Shown here: piece by piece, positions 8,810 through 17,026 of the stretch | Layout: every line of letters begins with the position of its first letter | How positions within the stretch are numbered: position 1 is the first letter of the stretch | Assembly: GCA_964645755.1 (NCBI GenBank) | Contig: CAZYBT010000001.1 | Coordinates: 1 to 64,000, forward strand | Length of the DNA stretch: 64,000 nt | Direction of reading: 5' to 3' | Origin: VMCP01 sp964645755 | GTDB lineage: Bacteria > Bacteroidota > Bacteroidia > NS11-12g > UBA955 | Notes under the pieces: model-generated | Database searches by the model: none | Seen by the model: the letters and a program-made list of their open reading frames with translations, nothing else | What the model was told of the DNA's origin: nothing | Program-made: the position numbers and the translations under genes

Positions 8810-9655
8810 ATGTTAACCGTAAAACCTGAAGAAACACCGATTCCACAACTGCATCAATTTTTAATTGGCAGCATTGGTCCACGACCAATTTGTTTTGCAA
8901 GTACAATCAGTGCTGATGGCATGCCTAATTTGGCTCCATTTAGTTTTTTCAATGTATTTAGTGCAAATCCACCAATTGTGGTTTTTGCTCCAAACAACAG
9001 TGGCAGAGATGGTACGCCCAAACACACTTATTTGAATGTGAAAGCAGTGCCACAAGTGGTAATTAATGTGGTTTCCTTGGATATGGTAAACAAAATGAAT
9101 TTGGCTGCTGCACCATGGGAATACGGAGTGAGTGAATTTGAAAAAGCGGGGTTTACCCCTGTGAATTCCGAATTGGTAAAACCATTTAGGGTGGCTGAAA
9201 GTCCCGTTCAAATGGAATGCGAAGTCATTGAGGTAAAGGAAATGGGAACAGGCGGAGGTGCTGGTAATTTGGTGATTTGCAAAGTAGTGCGATTGCACAT
9301 TAATGAAGCGGTGTTGAATGCAGATGGAAAAATTGACCAACATAAAATGAACTTGGTTGGCCGATTGGGAGGAAGTTGGTACTGTAAAACCGACGAAACT
9401 AATTTGTTTGAATTGTCGCAACCCATGCAAAAAACCATTGGTTATGATGCCTTGCCAGAATCATTGAAAAGCAGTGAAGTTTTGTCGGCCAATGATATTG
9501 GCAAGATAGGATGTTTGGCCGAGTGGCCTAATGCCGATGAAATTTCAGCAGCGTGGGAGCAATACGGTCTTGGCGATGTTCATGCCACCGCCAAGAAATT
9601 GGTAGATCAGGGTGATCACAAAGCCGCATTGGCTTTGTTCATGAAATTAGATTAG
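8810..9655 (+). CDS. Flavin reductase family (FMN-binding split barrel) protein
   Basis: The protein has 281 residues from the ATG at 8810; a TTG three codons earlier would overlap the ribBA stop and is not preferred. It begins with an FMN-binding split-barrel domain: LIGSIGPRPICFASTIS at about residues 17-33, followed by PNLAPFSFFNVFSANPP, both characteristic of flavin reductase-like proteins. The last 80 residues, with GCLAEWPNADEISAAWEQYG, are a helical extension of unknown role. It probably binds FMN non-covalently and transfers electrons to or from a small substrate. It is co-transcribed with ribBA, and its stop overlaps the stop of convergent yqeY. Confidence 0.85.
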   Translation: MLTVKPEETPIPQLHQFLIGSIGPRPICFASTISADGMPNLAPFSFFNVFSANPPIVVFAPNNSGRDGTPKHTYLNVKAVPQVVINVVSLDMVNKMNLAAAPWEYGVSEFEKAGFTPVNSELVKPFRVAESPVQMECEVIEVKEMGTGGGAGNLVICKVVRLHINEAVLNADGKIDQHKMNLVGRLGGSWYCKTDETNLFELSQPMQKTIGYDALPESLKSSEVLSANDIGKIGCLAEWPNADEISAAWEQYGLGDVHATAKKLVDQGDHKAALALFMKLD

Positions 9656-10098
9656 TTCAATAGCTCTTTCACGAGTTGTGAAATCAACTTACCGTCGGCT
9701 TGACCGCTTAGCGCTTTCATAGCCAAGGGAATCACTTTTCCCATATTTGCTGCACCCGACAATCCAGATTCTTTGATAATGGCTTGTACTTTTTCACGAA
9801 CTTCGGTTTCACTCATTTGAGCTGGCAAGAATTCTTCAATGATTGCAAGTTCAGCAGACTCAACTGCGGCGAGGTCTTCACGGCCTTGAGTTTGATAGAT
9901 TTCCAAAGAATCTTTGCGTTGTTTTGCAAGTTTTTGAAGTGCTTTGATGCACATTTCATCGGTTACCTCGGTAACACCTTCGCCAGTTTGAAGCAATAAA
10001 AAGGCACTTTTTATACCGCGCAAGGCTCTAAGTCTGTCGGCTTCCTTTGCTTTCATGGCAGTGATGATGCCAGCGTTAACTTGTTCAATTAGATTCAT
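9652..10098 (-). CDS. GatB/YqeY-domain protein
   Basis: This 148-residue protein of the YqeY family resembles the C-terminal tRNA-interacting domain of GatB. It starts MNLIEQVNAGIITAMKAKEADRLRALRGIKSA and ends with the conserved pattern GAANMGKVIPLAMKALSGQADGKLIS-like helices (key residues: MGKVI, GQADGK). A role in tRNA-dependent amidation quality control has been proposed for the family but is not settled. The start at 10098 is chosen over an upstream 14-residue extension because the promoter box sits only a few bases before it. It is divergent from gltX, and its stop overlaps the flavin reductase stop by four bases. Confidence 0.9.
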   Translation of the reverse strand: MNLIEQVNAGIITAMKAKEADRLRALRGIKSAFLLLQTGEGVTEVTDEMCIKALQKLAKQRKDSLEIYQTQGREDLAAVESAELAIIEEFLPAQMSETEVREKVQAIIKESGLSGAANMGKVIPLAMKALSGQADGKLISQLVKELLN

Positions 10099-10099
10099 G

Positions 10100-10140
10100 G
10101 TGCAAAGATACAAAACAACTTTGTTTCCGTATCTTTGCAC
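10100..10140. promoter_or_regulatory. Divergent promoter pair forming a 12-bp inverted repeat
   Basis: GTGCAAAGATAC at 10100-10111 and its exact reverse complement GTATCTTTGCAC at 10129-10140 flank 17 bases. Each arm contains the -7 box TATCTTTG: minus strand for yqeY (10110 to 10103) and plus strand for gltX (10130-10137). The yqeY ATG lies four bases past its box, implying a leaderless mRNA; gltX would have a leader of roughly 10 bases. Confidence 0.6.
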
Positions 10141-10152
10141 TTTTCAATTTTT

Positions 10153-11685
10153 ATGTCAACCGAAAGACCTGTTCGCGTACGTTTTGCTCCGAGTCCTACT
10201 GGACCCTTACACATTGGTGGTGTTAGAACTGCACTTTATAATTATTTATTGGCTCGTAAGCATGGTGGAACCATGATCCTTAGAATTGAGGATACCGATC
10301 AAAATCGTTTTGTTCCTGGTGCTGAAGAGTATATCCGCGAAAGCTTGAAATGGGTGGGTATTGAAATTGATGAGGGACCAGAACAAGGCGGACCACATGC
10401 TCCATACAGGCAAAGTGAGCGCAAACCTATGTACCGTCAATATGCAGAGCGTTTGATTGAAGAGGGACTTGCGTATTACGCGTTTGACACTGAGGAAGAT
10501 TTGGAGCAAATGCGCAAGCGTTTGGAAGCTTCAAAGATGCAACCTGCATACGATGCTGTGAGCAGAATGGGCATGAAAAATTCTTTGACCTTGTCGGCTG
10601 ATGAGGTGAAAGAACGTTTAGAGCGTGGCGACAACTATGTAATAAGAATCAAACTACCTAGAAAAGAGGAGGTGCGTTTTCACGATGTAATTCGGGGATG
10701 GGTGTCGGTGAATACCAGCACCATGGATGATAAAGTGTTATTGAAAGGCGATGGAATGCCAACGTATCATTTGGCGAATGTTGTTGATGATTATTTAATG
10801 GAAATTTCACATGTAATCAGGGGAGAGGAATGGTTGCCTAGTGCTCCATTGCATGTGATGTTATACAGATATTTAGGATGGGAAGAAAAAATGCCAAATT
10901 TTGCGCATTTGCCTTTGTTATTAAAGCCTGAAGGAAATGGGAAATTGAGCAAGAGAGATGGTGATCGTTTGGGTTTCCCGGTGTTCCCTATTGATTGGAC
11001 AGACCCTAAAACGGGTGAAAAGAGTTCAGGTTACAGAGAATCAGGTTATTATCCGGAAGCTGTAGCCAACATGTTGGCGTTATTGGGATGGCATCCGAGC
11101 GACAATCAAGAGATTTTCAGCATGGATGAATTGATAGAGGCATTTTCATTGGAAAGAGTGAGCAAAAGTGGCGCAAAATTCGATGTCAACAAGGCATTTT
11201 GGTTCAATCAGCAATACTTAAATCAAAAATCCGTTGGCGAAATTTACGAAAGTATAGAGGGAATTTTTTCGCAGAAATACGGAAATGTAGAGCGCGGTTA
11301 TGTCGAAACGATTGTTTCTATGATGAGGGAAAAATATCAATTTGCGAGAGAAATTCCCGATGCTTCATCTTATTTCTTCATTGAACCAACTGTTTTTGAT
11401 GAGGAAGTGATTCGTAAAAAGTGGAAGCCAGAAACAAACGGTTTGATTCAGGAATTAGGACAATATTTCTTGGATCAGAATTGCCATAGTCATATAGAAT
11501 TTGAAGCAAGTTTCAAGCAGTTTTGTGAGATGAAAGGCATTAAAACAGGAGAAATTTTACAACCTTTAAGGGTTGCAGTTTCGGGTGTTGCAATGGGTCC
11601 TCCAATATTTGAAATGCTTGCTTTGTTGGGAATTGAAAAAGTACTCACTCGTTTACAAGTGTGTACGAATTCGGTAAAACTTTAA
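10153..11685 (+). CDS. gltX: Glutamyl-tRNA synthetase
   Basis: This 510-residue class I synthetase charges tRNA-Glu. The HIGH-type motif appears as SPTGPLHIGGVRTALYN at about residues 13-29, and the KMSKS-type motif as GKLSKRDGDRLGFPV near 263-277, with the helical anticodon-binding region after it. Length and motifs fit the normal discriminating or non-discriminating GluRS; the sequence alone does not settle which. The ATG at 10153 is preferred over a TTG at 10135 that lies inside the -7 box. It is transcribed alone and followed by a hairpin at 11710-11738. Confidence 0.97.
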   Translation: MSTERPVRVRFAPSPTGPLHIGGVRTALYNYLLARKHGGTMILRIEDTDQNRFVPGAEEYIRESLKWVGIEIDEGPEQGGPHAPYRQSERKPMYRQYAERLIEEGLAYYAFDTEEDLEQMRKRLEASKMQPAYDAVSRMGMKNSLTLSADEVKERLERGDNYVIRIKLPRKEEVRFHDVIRGWVSVNTSTMDDKVLLKGDGMPTYHLANVVDDYLMEISHVIRGEEWLPSAPLHVMLYRYLGWEEKMPNFAHLPLLLKPEGNGKLSKRDGDRLGFPVFPIDWTDPKTGEKSSGYRESGYYPEAVANMLALLGWHPSDNQEIFSMDELIEAFSLERVSKSGAKFDVNKAFWFNQQYLNQKSVGEIYESIEGIFSQKYGNVERGYVETIVSMMREKYQFAREIPDASSYFFIEPTVFDEEVIRKKWKPETNGLIQELGQYFLDQNCHSHIEFEASFKQFCEMKGIKTGEILQPLRVAVSGVAMGPPIFEMLALLGIEKVLTRLQVCTNSVKL

Positions 11686-11709
11686 GATTCACAGATTAAA
11701 TTTGTATAA

Positions 11710-11745
11710 AAGGTTTCCTTTTGGCATAAGGAATCCTTATTTTCG
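11710..11745 (+). terminator. Probable terminator hairpin after gltX
   Basis: AAGGTTTCCTT and AAGGAATCCTT form an 11-bp stem with one T-T mismatch and a seven-base loop, followed by ATTTTCGCCTTTT. The T tract is interrupted. The TATTTTCG within the tail also resembles a degenerate -7 box for the next gene. Confidence 0.5.
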
Positions 11746-11782
11746 CCTTTTAAATAATTAAATAATAAACAAAAATCATACG

Positions 11783-14700
11783 ATGAATTCAATTTCTCGA
11801 TTAAATGTAATCATGGGTTGGCTAATGTTTGCCATCTCTTTGGTTGTTTACACACTCACGTTAGAGCCATCGGTTAGTTTGTGGGATTGTGGTGAATTTG
11901 CTTCTGCAGCATACAAATTACAAGTGGTTCACCCTCCTGGGGCACCTTTGTTTTTGATGATAGGAAGGATTTTCTCCCTCTTCGCGAGCACCCCTGAAAA
12001 CGTTGGTTTCTGGGTAAACATGCTTTCTGCTGTTGCTTCTGCGGGTTGTGTTATGTTCACTTACTGGATTACAGTGATGTTTGCTCAGAAGTTGGTTTCT
12101 GACGAGAACAAAAACAAAACAATGCTGGTTGTTTCTGCGGGTATTGTGGCTGCTTTAACCAATACTTTCTTAGATTCTTTTTGGTTTAGTGCAGTTGAGG
12201 CCGAGGTTTATGCATTGAGTTCGTTTTTTACGTCCCTCACCTTTTGGGCGTTATTAAGATGGTATACCACTGAAGATAGTAAATTGGTAGACCGCTGGAT
12301 TGTATTCATTGGATTCATGATTGGTTTGGCATTGGGAACGCATATGTTGAACTTACTTGTTATTCCAACCGTTTGTTTGGCATATTATTTCAAAAAATAT
12401 ACCGTTACTCCTAAAGGTGTAATCATGGCTCTAATAGGGAGCGGTGTGGCGCTTGGATTTGTAATGAAAATCGTTTATCCAGGTATTCCATGGCTGTTGG
12501 CAAACTTAGATAAAATGTTTGTGAATGGATTTGGCATGCCGTTTTACAGTGGTGCCATCGTTGCAATTGCATTAATTGTTGCAGCAATTGTTTACTTGTT
12601 GATGTGGTCGCATAAAAAAGCAAGTCACAATTGGAATGTGATTATTTTAAGTGCTGGATTCATCATTTTTGGATATTCGTCTTACGCAATGGTGGTGATT
12701 CGAAGCATGGCAAATCCAGCTATCGACATGAACAATCCAGAGGATCCTTTCAAATTTTATGGTTACATCACACGTGAACAGTATGGTGATAGACCTTTGT
12801 TGTACGGACCATATTTCAATGCTCCCGCAACAGGACAAAAAGAAAAAGCTCGTCGCTATTTCAAATCAAAGGAGCGTTATGAAGAGGGTGATGAGAACAT
12901 CGAAACTTTGTTTGAACCTATGGATATCGATGGAGATGGCAGGGCTGAAAATTTCAATACTATTTTTCCTCGTATGGGTTCAATGGAGCAGCGTCATTTC
13001 AGAGGTTATCGCGAACTCAGCGGCATGGATGATGTTCAAAATAGAATTGATGAATTGCAAAATTCAGGTCGCGCTTTGACCGAACAAGAAAAAGCTGAAA
13101 TTCAAATGTTGGAATACACGGCGCCATCGTTTGGTAACAACATGAAGTTTTTCTTTACACATCAAATTCGATATATGTATTTGAGATATTTTGCTTGGAA
13201 CTTTGTGGGTAGATTCAATGACCAACAAGCAGTTTCAGGGAATGGTCAAATCGATGGAAATTGGTATTCTGGAATTCCTTTTGTTGACAATATCAATATT
13301 GGTCCAATGAAGGACATTCCTGACTATTACAAAGATCAAAAGGCGAAGAATGCATATTTCTTCTTGCCTTTAATTTTGGGTATTTTAGGTTTGGTTTTGC
13401 AATATGGAAAAAAGAAGCATGATTTTTGGTTGGTGATGACCATGTTTATCTTCACTGGCTTATTGATTATTGTATACACGAATCAACCACCAACAGAGCC
13501 TCGTGAGCGTGATTACGCTGTTGTGGGGTCGTTCCAAATTTTCTGTATCTGGATTGGTTTGGGTGTAATTGCTTTGGCCGAAGCCTTGCAGAAATATTTG
13601 AAAGGTGCTGCAGCAGTTGGTGCTGCCGCTTTGAGTTTGGTATTGGTTCCGGTTAATATGGGTTACCAAAACTGGGATGATCATGACCGTTCAGGCAGGT
13701 ACATTGGAATTGATATGGCCAAGAATTTCTTGGGATCATTGGAGAAAAATGCAGTATTGTTCTGTAATGGTGATAATGATACTTACCCATTGTGGTATGC
13801 TCAAAACGTAGAAGGTTATCGTACCGACGTTAGAATCATTAACCAATCCCTTTTGCCAACGGATTGGTATAGCATGATTTTGAAGGACACTGTCTATGAG
13901 TCATCGCCTTTGCCGCTTACTTGGAAGAAAGAAGACTTACAAACCGGTAGCTTTGAATCTCCCTATGGTATTCAAATTAACAATGAAGAATATCCGATGC
14001 GCCGCGAACTTTCGACCATCATCAAAGAAATGCAAGATCAAAAAGCAAAAAATGGTGGTGAAACCAAAGGAATTAATTGGAATGGAAGTAAATTTTTCAT
14101 CAAAGTTGATAAAAATGCGGTTCTTGCCAATGGTATTGTTTCTCCAGCAGAAGCAAACTTGATTGAAGATACCATCAATATAGACATTGCCGCTGGCAGA
14201 TTGTCAAAAGGTGATTTGGTGATGTATGATTTGGTATCAACAATGGCAAAAGAAGGTTGGAAACGCCCAATTTACTTTACTTCAGTTTCAGGATATGATT
14301 TCGGATTTTTGAATAATTATCTGCAATTAGAAGGTTTGGTATACCGTTTTGTTCCAATTAAAGGTGGAGCTGATAGAGGGCAACCAACCAGAATTCAAGA
14401 ATTTAAACTTTACAACAACCTCGTGAAGCGTTATAAATATTATGGAATGAAAGACAAGAGCAACTTCTTCTTAGACGATAAAGCGGCCTACGTTCCAAAT
14501 GATATTCAACAAATGTCGTTGTTGCTCGCAAATTATTATATCGAAAAAATTAACAGTTTAGAGCAGATGGCTGAAGGAATGAGAACTGGTAAAATGAAAA
14601 TGAACGGGCAAGAGGTTCCAATGGCTTTTGTAACTTCTCCGGTTAAAGGTTTCGCGAGTGCTGCAGATTATTACAATTTCTATAAAGACAGTATTCCAAA

Positions 14701-15043
14701 CTACAAGAAACGCGGTTTAGAAGTATTGACACACATCATGAAAGAAATTCCGCAAACTGTATTGCCAATGCGCAGAGAGTATAGAACCGAGTTTGGGGTA
14801 GCTTTCTTGGCGTTAGGTGATGAAAAGAATGCAAAACTAGTATTGGATGAAAGTGTAAAAGAGAATGTTCAATATGGAAGATTCTATAAAAAATTGTTAG
14901 ATAAAAATGACAATAACCAAGTATTCAGCAGAGAATTAAACAACAGTCAATATTTCATTAATCGTGCAATTGAAGCAGCCAACCAAAAGAATAAAATGGC
15001 TTGGTCGGCCGAATATAAGCGATTGTCGGCTGGATTGTTTTAA
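11783..15043 (+). CDS. DUF2723 / GT117-type multi-pass membrane protein, probable protein O-mannosyltransferase-like
   Basis: This large 1086-residue inner-membrane protein opens with a helix (residues 8-28) and the family signature SVSLWDCGEFASAAYKLQVVHPPGAPLF (key residues WDCGEF and HPPGAP, about 34-60). About a dozen membrane helices occupy residues 60-300 and 520-630. The hydrophilic remainder includes an FCNGDNDTYPLWYAQ segment near 660 and a periplasmic C-terminal half. DUF2723 is grouped as glycosyltransferase family 117, with the human relative TMEM260 acting as a protein O-mannosyltransferase. A lipid-linked sugar donor is therefore likely, but the acceptor here is unknown. The gene stands alone between a weak and a strong terminator. 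Confidence 0.88.
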   Translation: MNSISRLNVIMGWLMFAISLVVYTLTLEPSVSLWDCGEFASAAYKLQVVHPPGAPLFLMIGRIFSLFASTPENVGFWVNMLSAVASAGCVMFTYWITVMFAQKLVSDENKNKTMLVVSAGIVAALTNTFLDSFWFSAVEAEVYALSSFFTSLTFWALLRWYTTEDSKLVDRWIVFIGFMIGLALGTHMLNLLVIPTVCLAYYFKKYTVTPKGVIMALIGSGVALGFVMKIVYPGIPWLLANLDKMFVNGFGMPFYSGAIVAIALIVAAIVYLLMWSHKKASHNWNVIILSAGFIIFGYSSYAMVVIRSMANPAIDMNNPEDPFKFYGYITREQYGDRPLLYGPYFNAPATGQKEKARRYFKSKERYEEGDENIETLFEPMDIDGDGRAENFNTIFPRMGSMEQRHFRGYRELSGMDDVQNRIDELQNSGRALTEQEKAEIQMLEYTAPSFGNNMKFFFTHQIRYMYLRYFAWNFVGRFNDQQAVSGNGQIDGNWYSGIPFVDNINIGPMKDIPDYYKDQKAKNAYFFLPLILGILGLVLQYGKKKHDFWLVMTMFIFTGLLIIVYTNQPPTEPRERDYAVVGSFQIFCIWIGLGVIALAEALQKYLKGAAAVGAAALSLVLVPVNMGYQNWDDHDRSGRYIGIDMAKNFLGSLEKNAVLFCNGDNDTYPLWYAQNVEGYRTDVRIINQSLLPTDWYSMILKDTVYESSPLPLTWKKEDLQTGSFESPYGIQINNEEYPMRRELSTIIKEMQDQKAKNGGETKGINWNGSKFFIKVDKNAVLANGIVSPAEANLIEDTINIDIAAGRLSKGDLVMYDLVSTMAKEGWKRPIYFTSVSGYDFGFLNNYLQLEGLVYRFVPIKGGADRGQPTRIQEFKLYNNLVKRYKYYGMKDKSNFFLDDKAAYVPNDIQQMSLLLANYYIEKINSLEQMAEGMRTGKMKMNGQEVPMAFVTSPVKGFASAADYYNFYKDSIPNYKKRGLEVLTHIMKEIPQTVLPMRREYRTEFGVAFLALGDEKNAKLVLDESVKENVQYGRFYKKLLDKNDNNQVFSRELNNSQYFINRAIEAANQKNKMAWSAEYKRLSAGLF

Positions 15044-15060
15044 AAATAAGAATTTAGAGT

Positions 15061-15087
15061 GTCCCGCCTTTCGGCGGGACTTTTTTT
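15061..15087 (+). terminator. Strong intrinsic terminator
   Basis: GTCCCGCC and GGCGGGAC form a perfect 8-bp G+C-rich stem around TTTC, followed by seven T. It closes the DUF2723 gene. The last T is immediately followed by the ATG of the next gene, which is unusual. Confidence 0.92.
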
Positions 15088-15855
15088 ATGTTTAGAAAAG
15101 ATACATTACAAAAAAAAGATTCATTTGTTTACGGAGTTCATCCAGTAATTGAAGCTTTAGAATCGGGTAAAACCATTGATAAGGTTTGGATACAGGAGGG
15201 TGTTTTACAAGGACAATTAAAAGACATTTTGATGATGTTGCGAGACCGCAAGATCATTTGGAAACAAGTTCCAACTCAAAAGTTAAACTCTTTGGTGAGG
15301 GGAAATCACCAAGGAATTGTGGTGGCTATTTCAGCGGTTGACTTTGCTAAATTAGACGATGTGATTGCTGAAACTTATGAAAAAGGTGAAGAACCCTTTA
15401 TTTTAGTTTTAGATGGAATTACAGACGTAAGAAATTTTGGTGCCATCGCTAGAACGGCTTCTTGCGCAGGTGTTCATGCCATTGTTGTGCCAGAAAAAGG
15501 TGGCGCTGCCATTGGTCCGGATGCCATTAAAACTTCTGCAGGAGCATTGTTTAAAATTCCAGTATGTAGAACAAATTCCATGTATGGAACCATCAAGTTG
15601 TTGAAAAATAGCGGATTACATATTGTTGGTGCCTCAGAAAAAGGTGCTACAAATTTGTTTGAGTCTAAGTTTGAAGGCCCGATTGCAGTGGTTATGGGTA
15701 GTGAAGAATCTGGATTAAGCACGGATGTCTGGAAGTTGTGTGACCAATTGTGCAAAATTCCGTTGATGCCAACGGGGGTTGACTCCTTGAATGTGTCAGT
15801 GGCTTCTGGTATTTTCGTTTATGAAGTAATCAGACAGCGCACAAAGAATTTATAA
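15088..15855 (+). CDS. rlmB: TrmH/RlmB-type rRNA 2'-O-ribose methyltransferase
   Basis: This 255-residue SPOUT-family enzyme probably methylates a guanosine ribose in 23S rRNA (RlmB position). A substrate-binding N-terminal domain (FVYGVHPVIEALESG, residues about 13-27) is followed by the knotted SAM domain with LDGITDVRNFGAIARTA (motif 1, about 108-124), VVMGSEESGLS (motif 2) and IPLMPTGVDSLNVSVASGI (motif 3). The ATG at 15088 touches the T tract of the upstream terminator, leaving no space for a ribosome-binding site. No better in-frame start exists before the conserved domain. Another 2'-O-methyltransferase specificity remains possible. Confidence 0.9.
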   Translation: MFRKDTLQKKDSFVYGVHPVIEALESGKTIDKVWIQEGVLQGQLKDILMMLRDRKIIWKQVPTQKLNSLVRGNHQGIVVAISAVDFAKLDDVIAETYEKGEEPFILVLDGITDVRNFGAIARTASCAGVHAIVVPEKGGAAIGPDAIKTSAGALFKIPVCRTNSMYGTIKLLKNSGLHIVGASEKGATNLFESKFEGPIAVVMGSEESGLSTDVWKLCDQLCKIPLMPTGVDSLNVSVASGIFVYEVIRQRTKNL

Positions 15856-15875
15856 GATTTACTCTCAAGTTATTG

Positions 15876-15883
15876 TATTTTTG
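15876..15883 (+). promoter_or_regulatory. Bacteroidota -7 box (TATTTTTG)
   Basis: It is identical to the box before the 5251 gene and ends eight bases before the ATG at 15892, again implying a nearly leaderless mRNA for the nucleotide-sugar operon. Confidence 0.45.
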
Positions 15884-15891
15884 CGACTTTT

Positions 15892-17025
15892 ATGTTGCGA
15901 ACTATTCCCATGGTGAATTTAAAAGCCCAGTACAATCGCTTTAAAGGCGAATTGGACGAGGCTGTGATTCAATCTATGGCGAATGCTGATTACATACAAG
16001 GAAACGCTGTTCGTCAATTTGAAGTTGAGCTATCTGAGTTGCTTCATGTGAAGCATGTTATCTCTTGCGCCAATGGTACAGATGCCCTCCAAATTGCATT
16101 TATGTCGCTCAATTTACCTGTAGGTTCAGAAGTTATTGTTCCAACATTTGCTTACGCTGCCTTAGCTGAAGTGCTTCATTTATTGGCTTTAGTACCAGTA
16201 TTTATTGATGTTGATTCGGAGGGATATTTGATGGATGTAGATGCCATTGAATCAAAAATTGGACCCAACACCAAGGCTATCGCCCCAGTTCACCTATTTG
16301 GTGAAGTTGTGAATATGTCCAAAGTGCTCAAATTGGCTGAAAAATATCAGTTGTACGTTGTTGAAGATAACGCTCAGGCAATTGGTGCTATTTTTTGTGG
16401 TGATGGGATTTCAGGGTTTGCTGGAACTTTAGGAACTATTGGGACAACCTCATTCTTCCCAAGTAAAAATCTGGGTTGCTTTGGAGATGGTGGTGCAATA
16501 TTTACAAATGATGATGATTTAGCCGCAAAAATGCGGATGATTGCCAATCATGGTCAGTCTAAGAAATATATCCATGATATTATTGGATTAAATTCCAGAT
16601 TGGATACCATTCAAGCGTCAATTTTGAGCGTGAAACTCAAATATTTAAAAGAATTTACATCAGAGCGTCAAAATATTGCTGAGCGTTATTGCCGTGCCTT
16701 TACGGATCTCGATGGGGTCGTTGTCCCTCAAAAAAACCAATTTTCAACCCATGTATATCATCAATTTACTTTAAAATTGGAAACAGAAGAGATGCGCAAT
16801 GCATTGAAGGAACACATGTTACATGCTGGAGTATCAACAATGGTATACTATTTGCTACCATTGCACAAGCAGCAAGCGTATTCAACAAAAGATGTATTAC
16901 CTTTGTCGGAGAATTTGAGTAAATGTGTCTTGAGTTTGCCCATTTGTCCCGAATTAACGATTGAAAATCAACAATATATCATTCAAAAAATAAGAGAATT
17001 TACCCTAAAGTATAAAAATATTTAA
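15892..17025 (+). CDS. DegT/DnrJ/EryC1/StrS-family sugar aminotransferase
   Basis: This 377-residue PLP-dependent enzyme transaminates a keto group on a nucleotide sugar. It shows SCANGTDALQIAFMSL (phosphate-binding, about 56-71), the VVEDNAQAIGA strand with the PLP-ring Asp, and the Schiff-base Lys in TTSFFPSKNLGCFGDGG near 197. The closest family resemblance by eye is to WbpE/WlbE, which amidate the 3-keto UDP-uronic acid, and to FdtB/QdtB. It heads a tight operon with UDP-glucose dehydrogenase and UDP-glucuronate decarboxylase, one base before the former, which supports a UDP-uronate-derived amino sugar. The exact substrate is not provable from sequence. Confidence 0.88.
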   Translation: MLRTIPMVNLKAQYNRFKGELDEAVIQSMANADYIQGNAVRQFEVELSELLHVKHVISCANGTDALQIAFMSLNLPVGSEVIVPTFAYAALAEVLHLLALVPVFIDVDSEGYLMDVDAIESKIGPNTKAIAPVHLFGEVVNMSKVLKLAEKYQLYVVEDNAQAIGAIFCGDGISGFAGTLGTIGTTSFFPSKNLGCFGDGGAIFTNDDDLAAKMRMIANHGQSKKYIHDIIGLNSRLDTIQASILSVKLKYLKEFTSERQNIAERYCRAFTDLDGVVVPQKNQFSTHVYHQFTLKLETEEMRNALKEHMLHAGVSTMVYYLLPLHKQQAYSTKDVLPLSENLSKCVLSLPICPELTIENQQYIIQKIREFTLKYKNI

Positions 17026-17026
17026 T

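Noticed and set aside
8861..9430. 189-codon minus-strand open frame opposite the flavin reductase gene
   Set aside because: Its Cys/His/Trp-rich composition is typical of an antisense shadow; the plus-strand gene has clear family motifs.
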